DNA from: Herbaspirillum sp. RV1423
GTDB lineage: Bacteria > Pseudomonadota > Gammaproteobacteria > Burkholderiales > Burkholderiaceae_D
DNA length: 64,000 nucleotides
Assembly: GCF_000577615.1 (NCBI RefSeq)
Contig: NZ_CBXX010000007.1
Span: 62,001 to 126,000, forward strand
Reading direction: 5' to 3'
Positions 35,250 to 44,254 of this stretch are shown here, piece after piece; within the stretch, counting starts at the first letter, position 1, and every line of letters begins with the position of its first letter. Made by a program: the position numbers and the translations under genes. Under the pieces are notes generated by a model. It had not been told where the DNA came from and searched no databases. It was given only the letters and a program-made list of their open reading frames with translations.

Positions 35250-38200
35250 CTATGCCGCTTTGATGTGATCAAGCAAAGCCTGCAAAGGATGGCGCAGCTC
35301 TTGCTTGGCAAACCGTTTCACCTGGCTGCGGCAAGAATACCCGGTTGCCAGCGCTTCTCCCGGGACCTGTGGCGCCTCTACCTGCGTAGCCCATGACTGC
35401 TGATAGATTGCCTTTGATGTCTCGAGGTTGCGGGCTTCGTGCCCATATGTTCCTGACATTCCGCAACAACCGGTTTGTTGCACATGTATTTTGAGCCCGC
35501 GTCGGGCAAACAGTTGCACCCATTGCTTCAGACTATCCGGGCTATTTGTTCTCTCCGTGCAATGAGGCAGCAATCGGTACTCGGGTATTGCGCCGGCGGT
35601 TTGCATAGCGGGTAAGACATCCATGAGCCATTCTTGCGGCATCAACACGCGCGGTACTACGCCGATATTTTTCACTTTCAGATATTCTTGACGGTAAGTC
35701 AGTGTAATAGCCGGATCCAAACCCACCAGAGCAATTCCACTCTCTGCCAGCCGGCGCAGTTGCGAAGCATTGCGAATCGCGACTTTGGAAAAAGCGTGGA
35801 GAAACCCCTGAACTTGCAGCGGCTTTCCATTTGGTTTCAGAGGCGCGAGCCATACCTGGAATTGCAGGCGCGAGGCAAGTTCGATGAGAGTAGCAAGTTG
35901 CCCGGTATCGAAGTAACGCGTAAAGGTATCCTGGACGAGGATAATACTCGCATCCCTTTCTTTCGCAGTCAGTCTTGATAACGCATTCGGCTCGGCGGGT
36001 CGCACATTCCATTTTTTTATGACGGCAGCAAGGTCCGTCCGGCTGATCGAAGGACTGTCGACCATGCCAATATAACGCGCCAGCAGCCGGCGCACCCAAC
36101 TAGTGTTCATCAATCCATTGTAGAGCGCAGGCATTTTGGCCAGCAATGGGACCGTCATTTCCAGCGAGCCAATCATGTAGTCACGAACGGGACGAAGATA
36201 TCGCAGGTGGTATAGCTCAAGAAACCGGGAACGAAAATCAGGCACATTTACCTTGATTGGACATTGCCCTGCGCACGATTTGCAGGCGAGGCAACCGGCC
36301 ATGGCATCGTAGACCTCGTGCGAGAAATCTTTTTCCCCTCGCGCTGCGGCGCGGCTATTCCGCCAACGTGCCGGCAGCCTGGCTAAAAACGCTTGCGGTT
36401 TTTGCGTGACGGCCAATACATCGACGCCCGCATTTCCCTGTAGCCGCAGCCATTCGCGCGTTAGCGCAGCGCGCCCCTTGGGCGAGTGGACGCGCTGGCG
36501 GGTTGCTTTCCACGATGGGCACATGGCGTCATGAGGATCGAAGTTATAGCATGCACCATTCCCATTGCAATGCATGGCGGTTCCATAGCTCTGCCAGACC
36601 CGCTCGTCTATTTGTCGGTCATATTCACCGCGCAGAGGAACCGCATCGATCTTCAACAGCATCGTCATGCTCGCCGCTGCGCTTGCAATCTTCCCTGGAT
36701 TGAGCTGATTGTCGGGGTCGAAGGCCGCTTTCAACTGCTGCAATGAGGGATATAGTTCGCCAAAGAAAGCAGGAGCATATTCTGAGCGAACGCCCTTTCC
36801 ATGCTCGCCCCAGAGCAGACCGCCGTATTTCTGTGTCAGTGCCGCCACCGCATCGGAAATAGGGCGGATCAGTGCTGCCTGGAACGCATTCTTCATGTCC
36901 AGGGCAGGTCTGACATGCAGGACACCTGCATCGACGTGACCAAACATCCCGTATTCCAGGTCGTAACTATCAAGCAACTGCCTGAACTCGGCGATGAAAT
37001 CAGCGAGATGTTCCGGCGGCACAGCCGTGTCTTCGACAAAAGGCTGCGGTCGGGCCTCGCCCTGGACATTGCCGAGCAATCCCACTGCCCGCTTTCGCAT
37101 TGCATATACGCGCTTCACGGCATCCTCACCTGTCGCCAGGGTATGGCCCAGACGTACAACGCTGGTATCCTCACGCAGATGGACAATGAATGCCTCGACG
37201 TCAGCGGCAAGCTTCGCCGAATCGTCGCCGCTGAATTCGATCAGATTGATGCCAAGCGTCGGATGATCGGGGTCTTGCGGAAAATACTCGCCAACACTGC
37301 TCCAAACAAAATCTTGCATGGCCAACAGCAGAACTTTTGAGTCCACCGTTTCAATCGACAAGGGCTGGTGGGACAAGAGTGAACGAGCGTCTCGAAGAGC
37401 ATCCATAAAGCTGCCATAGCGCACATTGACGAGCGTCGAAAATCGCGGCAGCGGAAGCACATTCAGCTTCGCCTCTACGACAAACGCAAGGGATCCCTCC
37501 GCACCGCACAGCACGCTATTGAGATTGAATTTGTTTCCCGGCTCCCTCAAATGTGCAAGATCATAGCCAGTGAGGCAGCGATTGAGTTTCGGAAATTTGG
37601 CTTCAATCAATTCAGCTTTTTCTTCGGCGATGCGGCGTGCAGTACGATATATCTTTCCTGTGCGGCCTTGGCTGGCGCAGGCCTGCTCCAATTCGTCAAG
37701 ATCGAGCGATTTGCTATGCAGCAGTTCTCCGCCAATCAATACTGAATCGAGCTCGAGGACGTGGTCGCGGGTCTTTCCATAGCTGCAGCTTCCCTGTCCG
37801 CTTGCATCGGTACTAATCATGCCACCGATAGTGGCCCGATTTGACGTAGACAATTCGGGCGCAAAGAACAATCCATGCTGCTTCAGTGCTGCGTTCAATT
37901 GGTCTTTGACAACACCTGCCTGGACCCGGACCCATCTCTCCTTCACATTGATCTCGAGGATCTTGTTCATATGCCTGGAAAGATCCAGCACCACGCCATC
38001 GGTGAGAGATTGGCCGTTTGTTCCCGTACCGCCGCCACGCGCGGTTAGCGCCACGCCTTTGAATTCCGACTGACTTAGCAGTCGTGACACTATTTGAATA
38101 TCGTTGGCGTGCGCTGGATACATTACCGCTTGAGGCAGGCGCTGATAGATGGAGTTGTCCGTCGACAAGACGGTTCGATTTGCGTGGTCGGTGTGTATTT

Positions 38201-38294
38201 CACCGCTAAAACCTGAGGATCGCGCTGCCTCCAGGAAGGAGAGGTAATCCCCATCAATACCAGTGATGCCTTGCGGCAATGCAGCGATTGACAT
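35250..38294 (-). CDS. ydiJ: FAD/Fe-S oxidoreductase, D-2-hydroxyglutarate dehydrogenase type
   Basis: This protein of 1014 residues fuses three parts. A PCMH FAD-binding domain (LTARGGGTGTNGQSLTDGVV near residue 75) leads into an FAD-oxidase C-terminal domain. A ferredoxin-like Fe-S region has CNGNGACYN...MCPSW and CLACKSCAGQCPIKV. A C-terminal CCG domain has QQTGCCGMSGTYGHE. This is the YdiJ architecture; characterised YdiJ proteins oxidise D-2-hydroxyglutarate to 2-oxoglutarate, the step after HglS. Its presence in the same block completes the final two steps of the 2-oxoadipate route. Divergent from a LysR gene at 38430. Confidence 0.88.
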   Translation of the reverse strand: MSIAALPQGITGIDGDYLSFLEAARSSGFSGEIHTDHANRTVLSTDNSIYQRLPQAVMYPAHANDIQIVSRLLSQSEFKGVALTARGGGTGTNGQSLTDGVVLDLSRHMNKILEINVKERWVRVQAGVVKDQLNAALKQHGLFFAPELSTSNRATIGGMISTDASGQGSCSYGKTRDHVLELDSVLIGGELLHSKSLDLDELEQACASQGRTGKIYRTARRIAEEKAELIEAKFPKLNRCLTGYDLAHLREPGNKFNLNSVLCGAEGSLAFVVEAKLNVLPLPRFSTLVNVRYGSFMDALRDARSLLSHQPLSIETVDSKVLLLAMQDFVWSSVGEYFPQDPDHPTLGINLIEFSGDDSAKLAADVEAFIVHLREDTSVVRLGHTLATGEDAVKRVYAMRKRAVGLLGNVQGEARPQPFVEDTAVPPEHLADFIAEFRQLLDSYDLEYGMFGHVDAGVLHVRPALDMKNAFQAALIRPISDAVAALTQKYGGLLWGEHGKGVRSEYAPAFFGELYPSLQQLKAAFDPDNQLNPGKIASAAASMTMLLKIDAVPLRGEYDRQIDERVWQSYGTAMHCNGNGACYNFDPHDAMCPSWKATRQRVHSPKGRAALTREWLRLQGNAGVDVLAVTQKPQAFLARLPARWRNSRAAARGEKDFSHEVYDAMAGCLACKSCAGQCPIKVNVPDFRSRFLELYHLRYLRPVRDYMIGSLEMTVPLLAKMPALYNGLMNTSWVRRLLARYIGMVDSPSISRTDLAAVIKKWNVRPAEPNALSRLTAKERDASIILVQDTFTRYFDTGQLATLIELASRLQFQVWLAPLKPNGKPLQVQGFLHAFSKVAIRNASQLRRLAESGIALVGLDPAITLTYRQEYLKVKNIGVVPRVLMPQEWLMDVLPAMQTAGAIPEYRLLPHCTERTNSPDSLKQWVQLFARRGLKIHVQQTGCCGMSGTYGHEARNLETSKAIYQQSWATQVEAPQVPGEALATGYSCRSQVKRFAKQELRHPLQALLDHIKAA

Positions 38295-38429
38295 GGCTCT
38301 GTTCTGTTTATAAGGAAACGATTAAATCATGTTATGTACTCATGATTACGGAACTACATCGACTGTAGTATCCTCTTTGAAAAAAAGTTTACAAACGTAA
38401 AATATTGCCGCAATTGATGCATACAGGTT

Positions 38430-39320
38430 ATGAATTATCGTCGTTTAACGCCATCCATGTCGCTACTCCTTGCTTTCGAGGCTGCCGCCCGCCACGAGAG
38501 TTACACGCGCGCGGCTGAAGAACTGTCTCTTAGCCAGAGTGCCATCAGTCGACAGGTACAGGCACTGGAAGAGCAACTTGGCGTGAGTCTCTTTCGACGC
38601 GAAGGGCGTGTCGTGAAATTGACGGAGCTGGGACGTCGCTACCATTCGGAGCTCAATGCCGCACTTGGGCGCATTCGCAATGCGACGCTCCAGGCCATGT
38701 CGCATCAGGCAGGTAGTGGCGCCTTGCGTCTCGCAACCTTGCCGACATTTGGCTCAAAATGGTTACTGCCACACTTGCATGAGTTCTATGACATCAATCC
38801 CGACGTCACCATTCATGTCCACTCACGGATTGGACATATAGATTTCCATGCAGAAGAAATTGATGCGGCAATTACCGTTGGTTCGGGAGATTGGCCTGGA
38901 GATCTGGTTAGCCATCGGCTATACAACGAGTTTTTGGTCGCCATCACCGGACCGCAGCACGTTTTGGGGTCCCAGGATTTACTGAAATGGGCAAGCGGTC
39001 AGGTGCTATTGACAGTCACATCGAATCAGCAAGCGTGGGCTGAGTGGTTTACCCATTACCATTTCGATCATAGAAAAATGCGTGCCGGTCCCAGTTTTGA
39101 ACTTACCTCGCATCTTATCCAAGCCGTGCGCGCGGACATGGGGATTGGACTTATTCCCAAAGTCTTGATCGAGGACGAGTTACGGCGTGGCGAGCTGGTC
39201 GCTATTGGTGACGCCATTACAAGCAGACGAAGCTACTATTTTGTTTACCCTTCCGGAAGCGGCGAATTGCCCTCGCTCGCGGCATTCCGTGATTGGATTT
39301 TGAGTTTTCGTCATTCGTGA
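38430..39320 (+). CDS. LysR-family regulator, GcvA-like
   Basis: This regulator of 296 residues has LLLAFEAAARHESYTRAAEE and SQSAISRQVQALEEQLGVSL in the DNA-binding domain. The effector domain (LRLATLPTFGSKWLLPHLHE, DAAITVGSGDWPGDLVSHRL) resembles the GcvA group. It is divergent from the ydiJ-like gene with a 135-base AT-rich gap, so control of the catabolic block is likely, making it the second LysR gene around that block. Confidence 0.92.
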   Translation: MNYRRLTPSMSLLLAFEAAARHESYTRAAEELSLSQSAISRQVQALEEQLGVSLFRREGRVVKLTELGRRYHSELNAALGRIRNATLQAMSHQAGSGALRLATLPTFGSKWLLPHLHEFYDINPDVTIHVHSRIGHIDFHAEEIDAAITVGSGDWPGDLVSHRLYNEFLVAITGPQHVLGSQDLLKWASGQVLLTVTSNQQAWAEWFTHYHFDHRKMRAGPSFELTSHLIQAVRADMGIGLIPKVLIEDELRRGELVAIGDAITSRRSYYFVYPSGSGELPSLAAFRDWILSFRHS

Positions 39321-39387
39321 TATCCACCTGATTGCTCAGGTCGGGTGTCGTGGAAATGACCCTGACTGCCCCTCCGCGATCTGAAAC

Positions 39388-39424
39388 ATAACAATTTAAG
39401 TTATTCAAATAGCGGTTGACGCTC
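39388..39424 (+). repeat. repeated promoter-like element, copy 1
   Basis: TTATTCAAATAGCGGTTGAC and flanks match the element at 45011-45039 at 25 of 29 positions. The stretch combines an imperfect dyad (TTATT..AATAG) with a -35-like TTGACG at 39416-39421. No good -10 follows at normal spacing. A transcript from here would end at the terminator at 39768. Confidence 0.4.
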
Positions 39425-39552
39425 TGACGGAACCTGTCAAGTCCAATCTTGAGCCAGTACACCTTAACATCTCCGTCCCCGCGGCCGATAGCGGACTCAA
39501 GAAATCATGATGATAAATAATGTTCACATTGGCTGAGTCTCATGGAGAAGAA

Positions 39553-39684
39553 ATGAATTCCATCGCAGGATTAACGCAGGATACTCCAATGAAACAAGTC
39601 CGAGAGCCGCTCGTACGCACACCGGACCGTTGCCGAATTTACCAATCAATCGCAAGCCGGAAACCATCTTCGATTGCCAATTAA
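39553..39684 (+). CDS. possible small protein of 43 residues
   Basis: The short frame MNSIAGLTQDTPMKQVREPL... starts with GGAGAAG five bases before the ATG. It lies inside an otherwise empty stretch between a repeated promoter-like element (39388) and a strong terminator (39768). In the next frame the 3' half reads NRKPETIFDCQLKNCGIIGH and ends EPVAV with a stop near 39746, which looks more protein-like. A frameshift or a decayed small gene is possible. I cannot assign a family. Confidence 0.25.
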   Translation: MNSIAGLTQDTPMKQVREPLVRTPDRCRIYQSIASRKPSSIAN

Positions 39685-39767
39685 AAAATTGCGGAATCAT
39701 CGGCCATGAAGCGCCAGCACACATCAAGGAGCCCGTTGCCGTCTGATCGTCTTGCTTGGCATTCCCC

Positions 39768-39797
39768 AAAAACACCTGCAATCCGCAGGTGTTTTCA
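39768..39797 (+). terminator. strong intrinsic terminator
   Basis: Perfect stem AAAACACCTGC pairs with GCAGGTGTTTT around a short loop, with T-run character on both strands. It would end transcription of the small unit upstream on the plus strand and works symmetrically. Confidence 0.8.
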
Positions 39798-39909
39798 TTT
39801 GCGCGTTAGGATGCATGCGCATGAATCTTGCTAACTCTTAGTCCGCCAATTCCGGCGATCAACACTAGCAATGGCGAGAGTTATGGGTGCAATCGAGAAA
39901 TATAGTGAA

Positions 39910-40932
39910 ATGGGGATCGACCTGCGTCTGGTCGAGAGTTTCGTGCTGGTAGCGCGTTGCGGCACCCTGTCGCAGGCAGAGGAAGACAGCGGGATTTCCA
40001 AGGCAACGCTGAGCCGCCAAATGACGCGCCTAGAAGACTTGCTCGGCCAGCAACTATTCATCCGGACTTCGCGCAAGGCGACATTGACGGAAGCCGGACG
40101 CTTACTCTACGAACGCTGCTCACGCCTGATGCGCACCATGCAGACCGATCTCGAAACGGTACTGATCGATGTACAAAATCTGAGCCGGGGCATCAGCGGC
40201 GAGCTGCATCTGATGACCACCAATTATTTCAGCACCACGTTTGTCGCGCCTGCCGTCGAACGCTACATGTCGCTGTATCCCAAGGTGCGCTGTCATCTTC
40301 GTATCGTGGAAGACAAGCCGAATCCGCTATTCCCCGACGAGGCCGATTGCTTTGTATGCACGACGCCGCCCGATCACCCCAACCTGATCGCCAAGCGAAT
40401 CGGCTCCTTCCACTGCCGTCTGTATGCCAGCCCGGCCTATTTGAAACAGCACGGGGCGCCGCAACATCCGACCGACCTCTCGGCGAATCTTTCTGCACAT
40501 CGTACCAATGTACGTCGTGATGAACTGAGCGACGGCAAATGGCGCTTCTATCGCGAGCGCGAATGCGCGGAAGTCGCTCCTGCCTGTACGGTGGTGAGCA
40601 ACGATTATTGGGTGGACAAGACTTTTTGCATCGACGGCTATGGGATCTCTTACCTGCCGGATTTTTTTACTCGCGTGGAGGTCGATGCCGGCGTACTGGT
40701 GCCGGTATTGCCGGAATGGGCGTCGGCAACCTTACCGGTGTATTGCGTCTATCAGAAGCAACGCCACGCCTCGGAAAAGCTCAAGGCATTCATCAACCTG
40801 ATGGCCGACAACTTCTCCAGCACTGAGACTTTCATGATGTACGTCGTGCTGGGTCGCAAGAATCAGGCCGTCGGCATAGCAGCGAAAGCGGTGCCGGCAA
40901 CGGTAAGCGTGTCCCGTAAAACTCAGGCGTAG
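39910..40932 (+). CDS. LysR-family regulator next to the split Rieske operon
   Basis: This regulator has about 340 residues. DLRLVESFVLVARCGTLSQA and SGISKATLSRQMTRLEDLLG form the winged helix; the effector domain covers the rest. The ATG at 39910 places the domain at the normal distance from the start; an earlier ATG at 39871 would add 13 residues. Its 3' end overlaps the convergent GST gene by ten bases. It probably controls the BMP-Rieske-GST operon, although the promoter of that operon lies 3.3 kb away. Confidence 0.9.
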   Translation: MGIDLRLVESFVLVARCGTLSQAEEDSGISKATLSRQMTRLEDLLGQQLFIRTSRKATLTEAGRLLYERCSRLMRTMQTDLETVLIDVQNLSRGISGELHLMTTNYFSTTFVAPAVERYMSLYPKVRCHLRIVEDKPNPLFPDEADCFVCTTPPDHPNLIAKRIGSFHCRLYASPAYLKQHGAPQHPTDLSANLSAHRTNVRRDELSDGKWRFYRERECAEVAPACTVVSNDYWVDKTFCIDGYGISYLPDFFTRVEVDAGVLVPVLPEWASATLPVYCVYQKQRHASEKLKAFINLMADNFSSTETFMMYVVLGRKNQAVGIAAKAVPATVSVSRKTQA

Positions 40933-41552
40933 GCAGGTATCCCCGGCATCACGATGAATCCCGGAAGCGCCCGCACTCGGCGCAGCCAGCGATTGATATT
41001 GTGATACCCGGAGCGGTCGATACCTCCATCGTGGCACAAAGCCGGATAAGCAAAGCAGGCAATGTCGGCGATGGTCGGGTGTGCGGCAGCGATCCATTGC
41101 TGGCCACGCATTTCACATTCCGCCAGATGCTGATCGAGGATCGCCAGCGCCTTGTACGCACCGCTGCGCGCGGCATCGGCATCTATATGTTCATAGCCCA
41201 TCAGCATGTCATGCAGGCGCACCGCCGAAACCTGCATCAGCTCGCCGCCTGCAAACGCCTGCCACATGGCGATGCGCCCTTGCGTCGCCGGATCGGTGGG
41301 ATACCAGGTAGAGGACGTGTCGTAGCGCGCAGCGACATAGAGCAGGATAGCCTGGGCGTCGCGCAAGACAAGATCGTCGTCAAGCAGTACCGGAATCTGT
41401 CCAAGCGGATTGATGTGTAGAAAATCGGGTTGTCGATGTGCCTTGCCAGGATAGAAATCGACGGCGATTTTTTCATACGGCAGATTGAGCATCGACAGCA
41501 GCAGGCGCACCTTGTAACAACTGCCGGAAATCTCATAGTCGTAAAGCTTCAT
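40923..41552 (-). CDS. glutathione S-transferase family protein
   Basis: This protein of 209 residues has the thioredoxin-like N-terminal domain KLYDYEISGSCYKVRLLLSM. The usual catalytic Ser is in the GSCYKVR segment, followed by NPLGQIPVLLDDDLVLRDAQ, the glutathione-binding cis-Pro and Asp/Ser-type segment, and then a helical C-terminal domain. It is the last gene of a four-gene operon and its start overlaps the stop of the oxygenase catalytic gene by four bases. In caffeine N7-demethylation a GST-like protein (NdmE) bridges an oxygenase and a Rieske reductase, so a structural role is as plausible as glutathione chemistry. Confidence 0.9.
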   Translation of the reverse strand: MKLYDYEISGSCYKVRLLLSMLNLPYEKIAVDFYPGKAHRQPDFLHINPLGQIPVLLDDDLVLRDAQAILLYVAARYDTSSTWYPTDPATQGRIAMWQAFAGGELMQVSAVRLHDMLMGYEHIDADAARSGAYKALAILDQHLAECEMRGQQWIAAAHPTIADIACFAYPALCHDGGIDRSGYHNINRWLRRVRALPGFIVMPGIPAYA

Positions 41553-42433
41553 TGCAGCGATCCTTCCTTCACTTGCTGCGGCAAGACGCCGAATTGCATC
41601 CCCACTGCGCGCAACCAGCGGCGATAACCGACACTGGCCGCGTCGGCGCGAGCCGGAATTTCATTTTTTTCATAGAGCGGAATGCGCCGCGGCGTCTGCT
41701 GTTCCAGGATCAGCCGGTCCTGCAGAAACACGGTCTGCTGAAAATGCAACGCCTCTGTATCGCTGGTGTCCTCTTCGAGCAGCAAGGTATAACCGAACAC
41801 GCGGCAGTGCTCTTCATCAAGCGGCTGCACCAGCATGCCGATGTTGTCGACCGCGCCTTCTTCCTCCGCCGTCTTGTAGAGCACGGCGACGAACGGGCCG
41901 GAAGTGCGATAGATGTACGCCGTGTCGCGCCCGGCGTCTGCCGCCATCGACGCCCTGGGCTGATAGAACATGCATTCGGTGGCCCATACTTCGGCATCTT
42001 CCGCGCGCACTTCCACTTTGTAGTCGCGAATTTCGGTCACCGGTTCGGCGCCGAGAATGCCGGTATGCACAAACGGAAAATGCCCCATGTCGAGAAAATT
42101 CTCGACCAGCCGCTGCGGCGAGGTGCGCACGTAGACGCCGCCCCAGGTGATCATGCGTCGCCGCGGATCGACGAACTCTGCCACTTCGATCATCGGCCTG
42201 GCTTCGTCGGAGAGACATACCCAGACATGGCCGTAACGCGTGCGAACCTGTACCTGGCGTTGCGACGTCAAATCGCCATCCACTTCATGCACCTGAAACG
42301 CGTCGCCGTGGCGCAAGCAGACGATCTCCTGTCCAAGCAAGCGCGTGCGATAGGGAACGCCTTGCGGCACATCCGTGATCGCGCCGATGACGATCCATTC
42401 GCGCAGAGCGATCGGGTCGGTGGTCTTGCTCAT
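41549..42433 (-). CDS. Rieske-type oxygenase catalytic protein lacking the Rieske cluster
   Basis: This protein of 294 residues matches the alpha subunit of Rieske non-haem iron oxygenases. The mononuclear iron site is visible in NFLDMGHFPFVHTGILG (D-x2-H-x4-H), and the C-terminal helix-grip domain follows. The N-terminal part (EWIVIGAITDVPQGVPYRTR) is shaped like a Rieske domain, but the two Cys-x-His / Cys-x-x-His pairs are absent. It must therefore receive electrons from another protein, most likely the Rieske protein encoded just upstream (4-base overlap). I take the ATG at 42433; an upstream extension of the frame to 42586 only overlaps that gene. The substrate is unknown. Confidence 0.85.
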   Translation of the reverse strand: MSKTTDPIALREWIVIGAITDVPQGVPYRTRLLGQEIVCLRHGDAFQVHEVDGDLTSQRQVQVRTRYGHVWVCLSDEARPMIEVAEFVDPRRRMITWGGVYVRTSPQRLVENFLDMGHFPFVHTGILGAEPVTEIRDYKVEVRAEDAEVWATECMFYQPRASMAADAGRDTAYIYRTSGPFVAVLYKTAEEEGAVDNIGMLVQPLDEEHCRVFGYTLLLEEDTSDTEALHFQQTVFLQDRLILEQQTPRRIPLYEKNEIPARADAASVGYRRWLRAVGMQFGVLPQQVKEGSLQ

Positions 42434-43122
42434 GACGCGAGTCCCTCCAGTTTCAGTTGCACCAGTTGCAGTTGCGAGGACAACGCCAGCAGCCATGCCG
42501 GCGATGCCGCTGCTTCGGCCGGTGTCAGCGCGACGAGATGAATACCCGTCTTGCCTTCTCCGGCATCCTGCAAGGCATACAAGCAACCGTTTTGTGCGAC
42601 GCGGCCGTCGTCGGTAGGAAGCCAGTAGCCGGAGTTCTCGTCGATGCTTGCATGCTGCAGGTTGTGCTCGCCAGCCGCAGCGAACGATGGCGATGACATG
42701 GCTGCGCGCACCTGTGTCAGCGCGGCGCTGAGGTAGACCGAACGCACCGGTTTGGAGCGCATTGCCGCCACATGTTCAGGCAACGCGGGCGGTGATCCTT
42801 TCCAGATGACGCCATACGCTTCCTGCACGCCATGCGTCTGCAGAAAGATGACGCCGGACGGTGTATGCGATGGATGCGCCGGGATGTATTTGCATTGCCC
42901 CTGATTGTCGTACGACCAGCCGTGGTACAGGCAATTGAGACGGTCGTCCCTGACGAAGCCGAAATGCAAGCGCATGCCGCGATGCGGGCAGCGATTCTGG
43001 TTGGCGTGCAGCGTACCGGCAGAATCCCTCCAGAGCGCTATTTCCAACTCCGACGCGCGCGCCAGGATGACCTGATTGCATTCCACCGCATTGCTCAGGG
43101 CAAGTGCTTGAGAAACTGTCAT
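42430..43122 (-). CDS. stand-alone Rieske [2Fe-2S] protein
   Basis: This protein of 230 residues has a complete Rieske motif, CPHRGMRLHFGFVRDDRL followed by NCLYHGWSY (CPH ... CLYH), at about residues 40-70. It aligns with the N-terminal domain of VanA-type oxygenases. The remaining 130 residues do not contain the D-x2-H-x4-H iron site and are not a recognised catalytic domain. It is thus the electron-transfer half of a split oxygenase. The ATG at 43122 has AGGGAG upstream and is preferred over a frame reaching 43209. It overlaps the catalytic gene by ATGA, which points to equal expression. No reductase gene is nearby. Confidence 0.85.
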   Translation of the reverse strand: MTVSQALALSNAVECNQVILARASELEIALWRDSAGTLHANQNRCPHRGMRLHFGFVRDDRLNCLYHGWSYDNQGQCKYIPAHPSHTPSGVIFLQTHGVQEAYGVIWKGSPPALPEHVAAMRSKPVRSVYLSAALTQVRAAMSSPSFAAAGEHNLQHASIDENSGYWLPTDDGRVAQNGCLYALQDAGEGKTGIHLVALTPAEAAASPAWLLALSSQLQLVQLKLEGLAS

Positions 43123-43147
43123 GCAGTGCTCCCTTGAATATAAACGC

Positions 43148-44254
43148 TCAACTGGTGAAAGCGCCAAGTATGCCTTCGACATACCAATCCATTTTGCGGA
43201 TATCTGCATCGGCCAGCACGGCGCTGGCAGCCAGACGCTGCTTGCCGGCCGTATCTTTCACCGGACCGGTGAACGGACGCACCGTCCCGGCTGCGAGGCG
43301 TGCTTCATAAGCACTCAGACGTTCCCTGCCGGAGGCAGGAATGGCCGGATTGTAGGGCGCCATCCTGACGATACGCGCCTGCACGCCGTCCCAACGATCG
43401 GTGGCGACCCAACTGTTGTCCAGCACGCGCCGCGCCGCTTCGACGTAGACGCCCGACCAGTCGAGGGTGAACGAGGTCAGTTGCCCCTTCGGTGCGAACT
43501 TGCGGAAATCGCTGGCATAGCCGACGCTCCAGGCGCCCTTTTCTTCCGCCGTCTTGACGCCGGTAATGTCACCCGAGGTTGACAGCAGGACGTCCGCATG
43601 CGAGGCCAGCAAAGATACGGCAGCCTCGCGCTCCTTGGCCGGGTCGATCCAGGTATTAAGCCAGACCACCTTGCAGACGATTTGCGGATCGACCGAACGC
43701 GCGCCCAGCAAGAAAGCGTTCGCGGTCGCAATCAGGTCCGGAATCGGAAAGCCGCCGATGAAGCCCAGGATTTTGGTCTTGCTGACCGAGGCAGCAGCGA
43801 TGCCGGCGAGATACGAGCCTTCGTAGTAACGTGCTTCGAAGGTGGAAAGATTGTTCAGCATATGCAAACCCGAACAGTGCTCGAAGCGGACGTCGGGAAA
43901 CTCGCGCGCCACCTTCATGATCGGCGTCATGTGCGAAAAACTGGTACCGAAAATCAATTGATGGCCCTGCCCGGCTAGATCGCGGAACACACGTTCGGCG
44001 TCCAGCGGATTGAAGATGTTGGTGATCGCCATGGTTTTCACCCGGCCCGGAAAAGCCGCATCGATCGCCTGACGCGCCAGGTCGTGCTGCTTGGCCCAGC
44101 CATAGTCGCCGATGGCGGAAACATGGACGACTCCGACCTTGAGCGGTGCGGATGCTGCGGGGGCGGCAACTGCGTGCAGGGACTGTCCCATCAGCGAGAG
44201 CGGTACGGCGCTTGCTGCAGCATGCTTGAGGAAAGTACGGCGATTGAATCCCAT
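43148..44254 (-). CDS. BMP-family ABC transporter substrate-binding protein, Tat-exported
   Basis: This protein of 368 residues begins with a twin-arginine signal (MGFNRRTFLKHAAASAVPLS), then the BMP/PnrA fold: VGVVHVSAIGDYGWAKQHDL, GHQLIFGTSFSHMTPIMKVA and KILGFIGGFPIPDLIATANA. Characterised BMP proteins bind purine nucleosides and related compounds. No ATPase or permease gene is adjacent. It is the first gene of the operon with the split Rieske oxygenase and GST, so it likely binds the oxygenase substrate, possibly a purine derivative (inference). Confidence 0.9.
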   Translation of the reverse strand: MGFNRRTFLKHAAASAVPLSLMGQSLHAVAAPAASAPLKVGVVHVSAIGDYGWAKQHDLARQAIDAAFPGRVKTMAITNIFNPLDAERVFRDLAGQGHQLIFGTSFSHMTPIMKVAREFPDVRFEHCSGLHMLNNLSTFEARYYEGSYLAGIAAASVSKTKILGFIGGFPIPDLIATANAFLLGARSVDPQIVCKVVWLNTWIDPAKEREAAVSLLASHADVLLSTSGDITGVKTAEEKGAWSVGYASDFRKFAPKGQLTSFTLDWSGVYVEAARRVLDNSWVATDRWDGVQARIVRMAPYNPAIPASGRERLSAYEARLAAGTVRPFTGPVKDTAGKQRLAASAVLADADIRKMDWYVEGILGAFTS

